NCBI RefSeq assembly: GCF_014207705.1
Contig: NZ_JACHIU010000001.1
Span: 2,348,501-2,412,500 of the forward strand
Source: Sphaerisporangium rubeum
Lineage (GTDB): Bacteria > Actinomycetota > Actinomycetes > Streptosporangiales > Streptosporangiaceae
Direction of reading: 5' to 3'
DNA: 64,000 nt
The notes under the pieces are model-generated. The model was not told the DNA's origin. It worked only from the letters and a program-made list of their open reading frames with translations, and searched no databases. The position numbers and the translations under genes were made by a program. Positions 25,556-35,900 of this stretch are shown here, one piece after another; position 1 is the first letter of the stretch; the number at the start of each line of letters is the position of its first letter.

Positions 25556-25593
25556 GCCGCCGGGGCCCGGCCTGAGCGCCGGGCCCCGGCGGC
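25556..25593. terminator. Strong hairpin between binding-protein and permease genes
   Basis: Perfect 15-bp GC-only stem (25556-25570 with 25579-25593) and an 8-nt loop, 16 bp after the binding-protein stop. Such intra-operon hairpins commonly lower permease expression relative to the binding protein or protect its mRNA from 3' decay. Confidence 0.65.
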
Positions 25594-25613
25594 GGGGAAG
25601 CGACGGAAAAAGC

Positions 25614-26567
25614 GTGACGACCATCAGCCCTGCCCGGGCCACCATCACCCCGCCGCCGGCTCCGGCGGCGCCGCGGCGCAGGCTCACCGACATCCTGGCG
25701 CCTTACGCCTACATCGCGCCGTTCTTCGCGATCTTCGCGGTGTTCGGCCTCATCCCGCTGCTGTTCACGTTCTACGTGGCACTGTTCGACTGGAACCCCA
25801 TCGGCGACCACGTGTTCATCGGCTGGGACAACTTCACCCGGCTCTTCGGCGACGTACGGTTCTGGAACGCGGTGCGCAACACGATCAGCATCTGGTTCCT
25901 TTCGAACGTGCCGCAACTGGCTTTCGCTCTGCTGCTGGCCCACCTGCTCAACCACGTGCGGCTGCGCTTCGCGGTGTTCTTCCGCATGTCGATGCTCGTG
26001 CCGTACATCACCTCGGTCGCGGCCACCGCCATCGTGTTCTCACAGATCTTCGACCGCGACTACGGACTGCTGAACTGGCTGATCGGCCTGTTCGGCTTCG
26101 AGCACATCGACTTCGTCCAGTCGGTCTGGGGGAGTCACGTGCTGATCGCCGTGATGGTCACCTGGCGATGGACCGGCTACACCACGCTGCTCTACCTGGC
26201 CTCGCTGCAAGCTGTCCCCCGGGGGATCTACGAGGCGGCGGCGGTCGACGGCGCGGGGACCTGGCGGCAGTTCCTGCACATCACCATTCCCTCGCTGCGG
26301 CCCGTCATCGTGTTCACGATCGTGACGTCGACGATCTACGGCCTGCAGATCTTCACCGAGCCCCTGCTGGTCTCCCGGACCACGCTGAACACCTGCGGCG
26401 CGGTCCGGCAGTGCCAGACGCTGACCCTCTTCCTGTACGAGCAGGGCTTCGGCCAGTTCGAGTTCGGTTACGCATCGGCGATCGGCGTGGCGCTGTTCCT
26501 GATGGTCGTGGTGTTCGCGGGGATCAACTTCTACCTGTCCACCCGGATCCGCCCGGGACGGCCATGA
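25614..26567 (+). CDS. Sugar ABC transporter permease 1 (MalF-like)
   Basis: 317 residues with six predicted membrane segments, the first at about 32-55 (ILAPYAYIAPFFAIFAVFGLI). The EAA loop that contacts the ATPase is YEAAAVDGAGTWRQFLHITIPSLRP. GTG start at 25614. The last codon overlaps the ATG of permease 2, a coupled arrangement typical of CUT1 operons. It forms the transmembrane channel with permease 2 for the sugar bound by the upstream lipoprotein. Confidence 0.9.
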   Translation: MTTISPARATITPPPAPAAPRRRLTDILAPYAYIAPFFAIFAVFGLIPLLFTFYVALFDWNPIGDHVFIGWDNFTRLFGDVRFWNAVRNTISIWFLSNVPQLAFALLLAHLLNHVRLRFAVFFRMSMLVPYITSVAATAIVFSQIFDRDYGLLNWLIGLFGFEHIDFVQSVWGSHVLIAVMVTWRWTGYTTLLYLASLQAVPRGIYEAAAVDGAGTWRQFLHITIPSLRPVIVFTIVTSTIYGLQIFTEPLLVSRTTLNTCGAVRQCQTLTLFLYEQGFGQFEFGYASAIGVALFLMVVVFAGINFYLSTRIRPGRP

Positions 26568-27421
26568 GCGGAGTGACGATGACAACGACGAACCGGCGGT
26601 CCGGCGACCGCGTCCGGTGGTGGACCTACGCGTTGCTGGCGCTCGCCGTGTTCGCCTGCGTCTTCCCGCTGTACTGGATGTTCGTGGTCGCCACGACCGA
26701 CACGGCGGCGGCGACCGAACTGCCTCCCGAGATCGTGCCAGGCGGCAACTTCTTCCACCTGGCCGAGCTGGTCTTCACGACGGTGCCGTTCGTGCAGTCG
26801 ATCGTCAACAGCCTGGTCGTGGCCGCGACGATCGGCGCGGGACAGGCGGTGCTGTGCGCGCTCGCGGGGTTCGCGTTCGCGAAACTGCGTTTCCGGGGCC
26901 GGAACGTCCTGCTCCTGGTCGTGGTGCTCACCATGACGGTGCCGACGGAGCTCGCGATCGTCCCCAGGTACATGATCATCTCGTGGCTGGAGTGGACCGA
27001 CACGTTGCAGGCGCTGATCGTCCCGGGTCTCGCCAACGCGTTCGGGATCTTCTGGATGCGCCAGCACATCTCCTCCGCCATCAGTGACGAGATCCTCCAG
27101 GCCGCCAGGATCGACGGAGCGACCGTCTGGCAGATCTTCTGGCGCGTCGTCTTCCCGCTGGTGCGTCCGGCCGCCTTCGTGCTCGGCCTGCTCGGCTTCG
27201 TCACGGCCTGGAACGACTTCCTGTGGCCGTTCGTGGTGCTGAAGTCCCCGGAGATGTACACAGTGCAGATCGCGATCAAGGCGCTGCAGAACAGCTTCGC
27301 CATCGACCTCGGGCTCGCCATGTCGGGGTCGTTCCTCGCCACTCTGCCGCTGATCGTGCTGTTCGTGTTCGTCGGCCGCCGCATGGTCGCCGGCATCATG
27401 GACGGCGCCTTCAAGGGCTGA
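26564..27421 (+). CDS. Sugar ABC transporter permease 2 (MalG-like)
   Basis: 285 residues with six membrane segments. N-terminal WWTYALLALAVFACVFPLYWMF and the EAA-type loop LQAARIDGATVWQIFWRVVFPLVRP identify a MalG-type CUT1 permease; FVGRRMVAGIMDGAFKG is the usual C-terminus. ATG 26564 overlaps the previous stop (ATGA). ATG 26579, with GGAG upstream, would give a product five residues shorter and is equally possible. No glycosidase gene follows directly, unlike many CUT1 operons. Confidence 0.9.
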   Translation: MSGVTMTTTNRRSGDRVRWWTYALLALAVFACVFPLYWMFVVATTDTAAATELPPEIVPGGNFFHLAELVFTTVPFVQSIVNSLVVAATIGAGQAVLCALAGFAFAKLRFRGRNVLLLVVVLTMTVPTELAIVPRYMIISWLEWTDTLQALIVPGLANAFGIFWMRQHISSAISDEILQAARIDGATVWQIFWRVVFPLVRPAAFVLGLLGFVTAWNDFLWPFVVLKSPEMYTVQIAIKALQNSFAIDLGLAMSGSFLATLPLIVLFVFVGRRMVAGIMDGAFKG

Positions 27422-27498
27422 GCGCCGTTCCGCACGACGGAAGTTGTGCCGCGCCACCGGCGGAGCGACGCTCGAAGAGCCGGACTCCGGAGGTTGGC

Positions 27499-27708
27499 GT
27501 GGCACATTTCCCGTACCTCGAGGTGACCCGCGGCAATCCCACTCCTGAGGAGCTCGCCGCTCTCGTCGCCGTCCTCGCCTGGTTGGAGGACGCGGACGAC
27601 ACCGTCCCCGAGACCCCCCGCTCCGCCTGGTCGGACGGTGCCCGCACCGCGCGCCGTCCCCTGCCTTCGGGCCGCGACGCCTGGCGGACGAGCGGCTGGG
27701 TGAGCTGA
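27499..27708 (+). CDS. accE: Acyl-CoA carboxylase epsilon subunit (AccE/PccE-like)
   Basis: 69 residues, GTG start at 27499 with CCGGAGG 5-6 nt upstream. The core LEVTRGNPTPEELAALVAVLAWL is the signature of the small epsilon subunit that activates actinobacterial acetyl/propionyl-CoA carboxylases. The C-terminal SAWSDGARTARRP...GRDAWRTSGW is also typical. It is an orphan here: no alpha or beta subunit is adjacent. It lies 140 bp upstream of the enediyne cassette on the same strand, so it may boost malonyl-CoA supply for PksE, though coincidence cannot be excluded. Confidence 0.8.
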   Translation: MAHFPYLEVTRGNPTPEELAALVAVLAWLEDADDTVPETPRSAWSDGARTARRPLPSGRDAWRTSGWVS

Positions 27709-27848
27709 CTGCCGGGTGGTCGGCGGTAATGCGGCATAGCACCGCAATACGGGAGATGTGGCGCAACTATTCGGCATATGACGATGAAATGGCCTTGTTG
27801 GTGGCGCCGGACGGCCATCGGGCCGCCGTAATGTTAAGGAGGCCCATT

Positions 27849-28838
27849 ATGCCGACCTTGCTGGGATCGATTCGCCGGTTGTTGCTGACACCGTCCATGG
27901 CCGACGTGACTTTCGAGGTGCGGGGTTTTCCCGTCACGCCTACCGACGCCACGCGGCGGCTTGAGGCCATTCCGCAGTCGGTGATCTGCGGGTTCGAATG
28001 GGGGATCGACGCCAGGAGCCAGTGGGAGGTGGAACGGCGGCTCGACCTCGTGGACCCCGAGTTCCGCGGCTTCGCCTACGAAGGCGCCACCATGGCGTTC
28101 ACCGTGCTGGACGCCATGGCGGGTGGCCGGGGTCACAAGACGCGTGACCTCCTGATGGGGCCGGGACAGCCGCACATCTTCCTGACGTACATCGGTGTGG
28201 GGTTCGCGATGGCGCGGCTGCCGAGGCCGCTGTGGAAGAAGGTCATGCCGGACCTCACGGGCTCGGACTACTACCCGGTGATGACCTGGCTCGCGGTGGA
28301 CGGCTACGCGTTCGACCGGGCCTACTTCGACACCCGGCGGTACGTCGACGAGCAGCGGCCCCTGGCGCCGTACCCGTGGGAAGGCGACGCGGACTACTTC
28401 CCGCGTGCCGCCGACCAGGGCATCGGCCGGGCCCTGTGGTTCATCCACGGCGGTGACCCCCTGGCCGTCGCCGCCGGGATCCGGCGGTTCGCGGCGCACC
28501 GGCACGCCGACCTGTGGAGCGGCGCCGGGCTCGCCGCGACGTTCGCCGGCGGCGCCACCGCCGAGGCGCTGCGGGTCCTGCGGGACGAGGCCGGCGAGTA
28601 CCGGCCCGAGGTCGCGCAGGGCTCGGTGTTCGCCGCCAAGGCACGCCACTACGCGGGCCTCGGCGTCCCCGCGCACACCGAGACCGCGGCGGCCGTGCTG
28701 ACCGGCCTCACCGTCGAGGACGCCGTCGCACTGGCCGACGCCACCGCCGTGACGCCGAAGGACGGCGGCCGGCTCCCGGCGTACGAACTGTGGCGCGGCA
28801 ACGTCCGCGAGCGCCTCGCCGCCACGGTCGCCGCCTGA
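27849..28838 (+). CDS. unbL: DUF1702 enediyne protein, first UnbL paralogue
   Basis: 329 residues. ATG 27849 is chosen because AAGGAGG lies 6 nt before it and the resulting start MPTLLGSIRRLLLTPSMADVTF aligns with that of the next paralogue. Conserved segments shared by both are FRGFAYEGA, GVGFAMARLPRPLWKKVMP, LAVDGYAFDRAYFDTRRYV, DQGIGRALWFI and VAQGSVFAAKARHYAGL. DUF1702 proteins occur almost only with enediyne PKS genes; they are needed for warhead formation but their reaction is not settled. It starts the block that runs to the thioesterase. Confidence 0.85.
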   Translation: MPTLLGSIRRLLLTPSMADVTFEVRGFPVTPTDATRRLEAIPQSVICGFEWGIDARSQWEVERRLDLVDPEFRGFAYEGATMAFTVLDAMAGGRGHKTRDLLMGPGQPHIFLTYIGVGFAMARLPRPLWKKVMPDLTGSDYYPVMTWLAVDGYAFDRAYFDTRRYVDEQRPLAPYPWEGDADYFPRAADQGIGRALWFIHGGDPLAVAAGIRRFAAHRHADLWSGAGLAATFAGGATAEALRVLRDEAGEYRPEVAQGSVFAAKARHYAGLGVPAHTETAAAVLTGLTVEDAVALADATAVTPKDGGRLPAYELWRGNVRERLAATVAA

Positions 28839-29054
28839 CCCCCGCAGCCGCGCACGAGAAAGCGGCCGTCATCTGATTTCGCGCGCCTGAGAAAAGCGAA
28901 GCGCGGCGGATTGTTTCGCCATGCCCTGAGGACGTCCTTCTCGCAAATGCGGTGCGCACGTTAAAAGTGGCTGGACAAGAGCCCTCACGAGTACATCTAT
29001 ATAGAGAAATAACCCCAGTTGACAAGGGGCGAACCCCCGGGGGAGGAGAGGAAC

Positions 29055-30035
29055 TTGGCCAGCGTTCTACGTTCATTGAGACGCCGTATCATGACACCCG
29101 ACGTCTCGGAGACGAAGCTCGCGACGCGTGGTTTCCACGTGAAGAGCGACGCGGCCCGAGAATTGCTCGAAACGGTCGGCGAGAGCTTTCTCACCGGTTT
29201 CGCGCACGCCGTCGAGGCCCGCACCACCGCCGAGGCGGAGGAACGCCTCGAGCAGATCCCCCGGCAGTTCCGGGGGTTCGCCTACGAGGGAGCCGGCATG
29301 GGTTTCGGCATCCTCGACGTGATGCCGTTCTCCGGCGGACGTAAGGTCGCGGACTTCCTCGCCGGCCGCGGTGACGAGCACGTCTACATGGTGTACGTCG
29401 GGGTCGGCTGGGCCATGGCCCGCCTGCCGCGTTTCCTGTGGCCGAAGCTGCACGCACCCGACCCGCTGCTCCGGTGGCTGGCCCTGGACGGCTACGGCTT
29501 CCACCAGGCGTACTTCAAGACCGCGCAGTACGTGCACGGGCAGTACCAGGACCCCAAGTTCACCTGGCCCGGCGGCGGTTCCTCCGAGTACGCCAACCGG
29601 GTGATCGACCAGGGCATCGGCCGGGCCATGTGGTTCGTCGGCGGCACCGACCCCGACGTCGTCGCGTCGCTGATCGGCGGCTTCCCCGAGCACCGCCGCG
29701 CCGACATGTACGCCGGCGCGGGCCTCGCCGCGAGCTACGCCTGCGGCGCCGAGGAGGACGAACTCCACCGCCTGGCCGAGCACGCCGGGCCGTACCGCCC
29801 CCAGTTGTTCCAGGGTTCGGTGTTCGCGGCCGAGGCGCGGCTGCGTGCCGGCCTCGTCGTGCCGCACACGCTGCTCGCCACGAGTGTCTTCTGCGGCACC
29901 ACCCCTGAGCAGGCGGCGCGGATCAGCGCCGACAACCTTCCCGACCAGCCGATCCATGGTGATGTGCCTGCCTACGAGGTGTGGCGCGCGCGCATCGCCG
30001 ACCAATTCGTCTCACTTGGAGGTGTGAGCCAGTGA
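29055..30035 (+). CDS. unbL: DUF1702 enediyne protein, second UnbL paralogue
   Basis: 326 residues of the same family as the preceding gene (FRGFAYEGAGMGFGILDVMPF, YVGVGWAMARLPRFLWPKL, DQGIGRAMWFVGG, FQGSVFAAEARLRAGL). The start is a TTG at 29055: AGGAGAGG precedes it and the product then begins ASVLRSLRRRIMTPDVSETKLATRGF, collinear with paralogue one. Upstream in-frame GTG/ATG choices give no such alignment. The stop overlaps the GTG of unbV, showing coupling to the cassette, so this copy is probably the canonical UnbL and the first the extra one. Confidence 0.85.
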   Translation: MASVLRSLRRRIMTPDVSETKLATRGFHVKSDAARELLETVGESFLTGFAHAVEARTTAEAEERLEQIPRQFRGFAYEGAGMGFGILDVMPFSGGRKVADFLAGRGDEHVYMVYVGVGWAMARLPRFLWPKLHAPDPLLRWLALDGYGFHQAYFKTAQYVHGQYQDPKFTWPGGGSSEYANRVIDQGIGRAMWFVGGTDPDVVASLIGGFPEHRRADMYAGAGLAASYACGAEEDELHRLAEHAGPYRPQLFQGSVFAAEARLRAGLVVPHTLLATSVFCGTTPEQAARISADNLPDQPIHGDVPAYEVWRARIADQFVSLGGVSQ

Positions 30036-31993
30036 CCGCGACAGTTGGCTGGCTTCGCAGGCAATTGCCGGGAGTCGTCGCTCTGGTACTGATCACGAGC
30101 GTCTTCCTGATCGCCCGCCTGCCCACGTACTCGGCCGCGGAAACGGCGGGGATCGCGAGCAAGTACTCGTTCTCGCCGATGTCCGTCGCGCTGCCGAGCG
30201 GCTACAAGCAGAAGTCCGTCCGCGAGGTCAACCAGTGGTACAAGCACATCGACGCGTGGATCTCGTCGGTCGGCGCGGCCATCTCGATGAACGACCTCGA
30301 CGGCGACGGCCTGTCCAACGACCTGTGCCTCGTCGACACCCGCATCGACCAGGCCGTGGTCACCCCGACCCCCGGCGCCGGCTCCAACCGGTACGCGCCG
30401 TTCGCGCTGAACCCCGGCGTGCTGCCGATGAACGGCGTGATGGCCCCCATGGGCTGCGTCCCCGGTGACTTCAACGAGGACGGCCGCCGCGACCTGCTCG
30501 TCTACCTGTGGGGCCGCACCCCGATCGTGTACCTGGCCAAGGCGTCGGCCACCAAGCTGGACGCGGCCGCGTTCACCCCGGTCGAGCTGGTGCCCGGCGC
30601 CAACTCCTCCGGCGGCAAGTACACCGGCCCGCAGTGGAACACCAACGTCGCCACGGTCGCCGACTTCGACGGCGACGGCCACGACGACGTCTTCATCGGC
30701 AACTACTTCGAGAACGGTCCCATCCTGGACCCGAAGCTCGCCGGCGAAGTGCACATGAACCACTCGATGTCGGACGCCAGCAACGGCGGTGAGGACTACT
30801 TCTTCCGCTTCACCGGCGCCACCGCGACCTCGGTGACGTACCAGAAGCTGGACAACGTCCTGCCTCGCTGGGTGTCCAAGGGCTGGGAGCTCGGCGCGGC
30901 GTCCAACGACCTCGACGGCGACCTGCTGCCTGAGCTGTACCTGGCCAACGACTTCGGCCCCGACCGCATGCTGTACAACAGGTCCACCCCGGGGAACATC
31001 AAGTTCTCCCTGGTGGAAGGCGTGCGCACGCCGCTGATCCCGAAGTCCAAGTCGGTCGGCCACGACTCCTTCAAGGGCATGGGCCTGGACTTCGGCGACC
31101 TCAACGGCGACGGCGTGTACGACATGTTCGTCAGCAACATCACCACCTCGTTCGGCATCCAGGAGAGCAACTTCCAGTTCGAGTCCACGGTGAAGGACCA
31201 GGCCGCGCTGCGCGCCAAGCTGCGCGAGGGCAAGGCGCCGTGGGAGGACAAGAGCGCTCCCCTCGGTACCGCGTGGTCCGGCTGGGGCTGGGACGTCAAG
31301 ATCGAGGACTTCAACAACAGCGGCGTCCCCGCGATCGCGCAGGCGACCGGGTTCGTCAAGGGCCAGACCGACCGGTGGCCGCAGCTCCAGGAGCTCGCCA
31401 CGGCCAACGACCAGATGCTGCAGAACCCGTTCTGGTGGCCGAACGTCCGCGAGGGCGACGACATCGGCGGCAGCCAGACGCTGCACCTGTTCGCCAAGGG
31501 TGCCGACGGCCGGTACGCCAACATCGCGCCGAGCCTCGGCCTCGCGGTGCCGGTGCCGACCCGTGGCATCGCGACCGGTGACGCCGACGGCGACGGCCGG
31601 ATCGACATGGCGGTGGCCCGGCAGTGGGACGCGCCGATCTTCTACCAGAACACCAGCCCGGCCCCCGGTTCGTTCCTCGGCCTGAAGCTGACCAAGCCGC
31701 TGGCCGCCACCGCCACGGGGTCGGCGAAGACCGCCGGCATCCCGGCGACCGGCGCGCAGGTCAAGGTGACGACTCCGGACGGACGCGTCCTCATCAGCCG
31801 GGTCGACGGCGGCAGCGGCCACTCCGGCCGGCGCAGCAGCGACGTGCACATCGGTCTCGGCGCCGGCGTCACAGGACCCGTGAAGACCGAGATCTGCTGG
31901 CGCGACGCCACAGGCAAGGTCCAGATGCAGGTTCTCCAGCTCACCCCGGGCTGGCATTCGTTCGAGCTCGGCCAGCAGGCCAAGGAGAAGTGA
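30032..31993 (+). CDS. unbV: UnbV, secreted FG-GAP/ASPIC enediyne cassette protein
   Basis: 653 residues. GTG 30032 overlaps the stop of unbL; GGAGG is 9 nt upstream. A single N-terminal hydrophobic segment (VVALVLITSVFLIARL) suggests export or anchoring. The body carries six Asp-rich FG-GAP/calcium-loop motifs (DLDGDGLSN, DFNEDGRRD, DFDGDGHDD, DLDGDLLPE, DLNGDGVYD, DADGDGRID), predicting an integrin-like propeller. The C-terminal part (about 570-640) is the ASPIC/UnbV domain with SGRRSSDVHIGLGA. UnbV is one of the five genes shared by all enediyne cassettes; its molecular role is unknown. Length is normal. Confidence 0.9.
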   Translation: MTATVGWLRRQLPGVVALVLITSVFLIARLPTYSAAETAGIASKYSFSPMSVALPSGYKQKSVREVNQWYKHIDAWISSVGAAISMNDLDGDGLSNDLCLVDTRIDQAVVTPTPGAGSNRYAPFALNPGVLPMNGVMAPMGCVPGDFNEDGRRDLLVYLWGRTPIVYLAKASATKLDAAAFTPVELVPGANSSGGKYTGPQWNTNVATVADFDGDGHDDVFIGNYFENGPILDPKLAGEVHMNHSMSDASNGGEDYFFRFTGATATSVTYQKLDNVLPRWVSKGWELGAASNDLDGDLLPELYLANDFGPDRMLYNRSTPGNIKFSLVEGVRTPLIPKSKSVGHDSFKGMGLDFGDLNGDGVYDMFVSNITTSFGIQESNFQFESTVKDQAALRAKLREGKAPWEDKSAPLGTAWSGWGWDVKIEDFNNSGVPAIAQATGFVKGQTDRWPQLQELATANDQMLQNPFWWPNVREGDDIGGSQTLHLFAKGADGRYANIAPSLGLAVPVPTRGIATGDADGDGRIDMAVARQWDAPIFYQNTSPAPGSFLGLKLTKPLAATATGSAKTAGIPATGAQVKVTTPDGRVLISRVDGGSGHSGRRSSDVHIGLGAGVTGPVKTEICWRDATGKVQMQVLQLTPGWHSFELGQQAKEK

Positions 31994-31998
31994 TCGAG

Positions 31999-32973
31999 AT
32001 GACCGACAAGAAGCCGAGCGCTCCGCCGCGGCACGACCCGAAGGTCGTCATCGCGCTGCGCAACTTCGCGATCTCCATCAGTGTCTTCAACACCATCGGC
32101 TACATCTTCCTCGGATTCGAGCAGCCGTGGCTGTGGCCCTTCATCGCGCTGGCCACCGGTTACAGCACCGAGATCCTCCTTGAGAAGATCGGCGCCAGGG
32201 TCGAGGGCCGCGCTCCCCGCTACGCCGGCAACGGCAAGCGCGGGCTGATCGAGTTCCTCTACCCGGCGCACATCACCAGCCTCGCCATGAACATGCTGAT
32301 CTACGTCAACGACCAGGTCCTGGTGATGATGTTCGGCGTGGTGGTGGCGGTCGGCGCCAAGTGGATCCTGCGCGCACCGGTGAAGGGCCGCATGCGGCAC
32401 TTCATGAACCCGTCCAACTTCGGCATCGCCATCATCCTGCTGGTGCTGCCGTGGGCCAGCATCGCGCCGCCGTACCACTTCACCGAGCACCCCGACGGCT
32501 GGGTGGACTGGCTGATCCCCGGCCTGATCATCGTCGGCGGCACCATGCTGAACGGCAAACTCACCGGCCGCATGCCGCTGATCATGGGCTGGGTCGGCGT
32601 GTTCGCGCTCCAGGCGATCGTCCGCGGGCTGCTGTTCGGCACCTCGATATCCGCCGGGCTCGCCATGATGACCGGTGTCGCGTTCGTCCTGTTCAGCAAC
32701 TACATGGTCACCGACCCCGGCACCAGCCCGTCGAGACCCATGAACCAGGTGCTGTTCGGCGGCGGCATCGCCGCGATGTACGGCCTGCTGACCGGCGTCC
32801 ACATCCCGTACGCGCTGTTCTTCGCCACCGCCGCCGTCTGCGCCATCCGCGGCTGCTGGTTCTGGGGCCTGCACTTCGCCAACAAGGCCCGCGAGCAGCG
32901 TGAGGCCGAGGCGCTGCGCGCCGCGCAGGCCACCGTGGACGCGACCGCGCGGAAAGAGGTCGCTGCGGTATGA
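31999..32973 (+). CDS. unbU: UnbU, integral membrane enediyne cassette protein
   Basis: 324 residues with about eight hydrophobic segments. ATG 31999 has AAGGAGAAG 8 nt upstream. Motifs typical of the UnbU family include PSNFGIAIILLVLPW, GGTMLNGKLTGRMPLI and YMVTDPGTSPSRPMNQVLFGGGIAAMYGLLT, which resemble the RnfD/NqrB fold that binds flavin covalently. It may be a membrane redox or transport component of warhead production; direct evidence for the family is lacking. Its stop overlaps the start of pksE (ATGA). Confidence 0.9.
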   Translation: MTDKKPSAPPRHDPKVVIALRNFAISISVFNTIGYIFLGFEQPWLWPFIALATGYSTEILLEKIGARVEGRAPRYAGNGKRGLIEFLYPAHITSLAMNMLIYVNDQVLVMMFGVVVAVGAKWILRAPVKGRMRHFMNPSNFGIAIILLVLPWASIAPPYHFTEHPDGWVDWLIPGLIIVGGTMLNGKLTGRMPLIMGWVGVFALQAIVRGLLFGTSISAGLAMMTGVAFVLFSNYMVTDPGTSPSRPMNQVLFGGGIAAMYGLLTGVHIPYALFFATAAVCAIRGCWFWGLHFANKAREQREAEALRAAQATVDATARKEVAAV

Positions 32974-35900
32974 CCAGGATCGCGATCGTCGGCATGGCGT
33001 GCCGCTATCCGGACGCGGCGTCGCCTAAGGAACTGTGGGAGAACGCTCTCGCAGGCCGGCGCGCCTTCCGGCGGCTGCCCGACGTGCGCATGCGGTCGGA
33101 GGACTACTGGGATCCCGATCCGGGGACCCCGGACCGGTTCTACGCGCGCACCGCGGCCGTCATCGAGGGCTACGAGTTCGACCGGATCGGCTACAAGATC
33201 GCGGGAAGCACGTACCGCTCGACCGACCTCACGCACTGGCTGGCCCTCGACATGGCGGGCCGCGCGCTCGCCGACGCCGGTTTCCCCGGCGCCGAGGGCC
33301 TGCCCCGCGAACGCACGGGTGTCGTCGTCGGCAACACGCTGACCGGGGAGTTCACCCGGGCCAACGTGATGCGGCTGCGCTGGCCGTACGTGCGGCGCAC
33401 CGTCGGCGCGGCCCTGAAGGACCAGGGCTGGGACGACGACCGGCTGGAGCGGTTCCTCGCCGACCTGGAGGCCGGCTACAAGGCGCCGTTCCCCGCCATC
33501 GACGAGGACACCCTGGCCGGCGGCCTGTCCAACACCATCGCCGGCCGGATCTGCAACCACTTCGACCTCAACGGCGGCGGCTACACCGTCGACGGCGCGT
33601 GCTCCTCGTCGCTGCTGTCGGTCACCACCGCCTGCAAGGCCCTCATCGACGGCGACGTCGACGTCGCGATCGCGGGTGGGGTGGACCTGTCCATCGACCC
33701 GTTCGAGATCGTCGGCTTCGCCAAGACCGGCGCGCTGGCCAGGAGCGAGATGCGGCTGTACGACCGCGACTCCAACGGCTTCTGGCCCGGCGAGGGCTGC
33801 GGCATGATCGTCCTGATGCGTGAGGCGGACGCCGTGGAGCAGCGGCGCCGCGTCTACGCGAGCGTCGCGGGGTACGGCATCTCCTCCGACGGCAAGGGCG
33901 GCATGACCCGTCCCGAGGTCAGCGGGTACCAGCTCGCGCTCAGCCGCGCCTACGAGCGCGCCGGGTTCGGCATGGACACCGTCGAGCTGTTCGAGGGACA
34001 CGGCACCGGCACCGCGGTCGGCGACCTCACCGAGCTGACCGCGCTGTCGCGCAGCCGCGCCGCGGCGGGGCCCGCCGAGCGTCCGGCCGTGGTCACGTCC
34101 ATCAAGGGCATGATCGGCCACGCCAAGGCCGCGGCCGGCGTGGCCGGGCTGATCAAGGCGGCCATGGCGGTGCACGAGCAGGTGCTGCCGCCGGCCATCG
34201 GGTGCGTCGAGCCGCACAAGGTGCTCACCGAGGACGGGGCCGCGCTGCGTGTGCTGCGCAACGCCGAGCCCTGGCCCTCGGGGGCCCCGGTGCGGGCCGG
34301 CGTCACCGCGATGGGGTTCGGCGGCATCAACACCCACGTGGTGCTGGAGCGCAGCGGCCCGCGCCGTCGCGTGCCGCTGACCAGCCGCACCAGGCAACTG
34401 CTGCGCGCGGTGCAGGACCGCGAGCTGCTGACCTTCGACGCCGCGTCCCCCGAGGGCCTGCGTCAGCGGCTCACCGAGGTGGCCGCGTTCGCCGCCACGG
34501 TGTCGTACGCGCAGCTCGCCGACCTCGCGGCCACCCTGCAGTCGGAGCTGCGCGACCTGCCGTACCGGGCCGCCGTGGTGGTGACCTCGCCGCAGGACGC
34601 CGAGCAGCAGATCCAGAAGGTCGTCGAGGCGCTGGACGCCGGGGAGACCCGGCTGCTCGCGACCGGCGGCCGCGCGTTCCTCGGCCACGCCGAAGGCCCC
34701 GGCCGGGTCGGGTACCTGTTCCCCGGCCAGGGATCGGGCCGCGGCACCAGCGGCGGCGCGCTGCGCCGCCGGTTCGCCGAGGTCGAGGAGATCTACGAGG
34801 AGGCGGCGCTGCCGTCCGGCGGCGACACGGTGGCGACCGCGGTGGCGCAGCCCCGCATCGTCACCGGGTCGATGGCCGGTCTGCGCGCGCTGTCGCTGCT
34901 CGGCGTGGAGGCCGACGTGGCGCTCGGCCACAGCCTCGGCGAGCTGTCGGCCCTGCAGTGGGCCGGCGCGATGGACGAGACCACGCTGCTGCGGATCGCC
35001 GCGCTGCGCGGCAAGGCCATGACCGAGCACAGCGCCTCGGGGACCATGGCGGGGCTGCGCGCGGCGCCGGAGGTCGTGGCCGACCTGCTCATCGGCCTGC
35101 CTGTGGTGATCGCCGGCTACAACGGCCCCGACCAGACCGTGATCGCCGGGCCGGTGGACGCGGTCGAGGCCGTGGGCCGCCGCGCCGCCGAGGCGGGGCT
35201 CACCTGCACGGCGCTCGCGGTGTCGCACGCCTTCCACTCGCCGCTGGTCGCGCCGGCGGCCGAGGAGTTCGGCGCGGCGCTGGCGGACGAGGAGTTCGGC
35301 CCCGTCACACGCAGGGTCGTCTCCACGGTCACCGGTCAGATGCTGGCCCCCGCGACCGACGTGCCGGCGCTGCTGCGGCGGCAGATCACCGACCCGGTGC
35401 TGTTCAGCCAGGCGGTGCAGCTCGCGGCCAAGGACATCGACCTGTTCGTCGAGGTCGGGCCCGGCCGGGTGCTGAGCGGTCTGGCGTCCTCGGTCTCCGA
35501 CGTGCCGGCCGTTGCGCTCGACACCGACGACGAGTCGCTGGCCGGGCTGCTGCGGGTCGCCGCGGCGGCGTACGTCACCGGCGTCCCGGTGGTGCTGGAG
35601 GAACTGTTCCACGGCCGGCTGACCCGGCCGCTGGAGGTCGGGACCGAGTTCTCGTTCTTCGCCAGCCCCGTCGAGCAGGCCCCGCTGATCGGCGTCGGCG
35701 CGCGCACCGTCGTCCCCGCGCAGCGGCCCGCTCCCGCCGCCGTTCCCGCCGCGCCTGCGGTCGGTGAGGAACCGGCAGGAGAGTCCAGCATCGACCTGCT
35801 GCGCCGCCTCGCGGCCGAGCGGGCCGAGCTGCCGCTGGAGATGGTCCGCGAGGACAGCAGGCCGCTGGACGAGCTGCACCTCAGCTCGGTCACGGTCATG

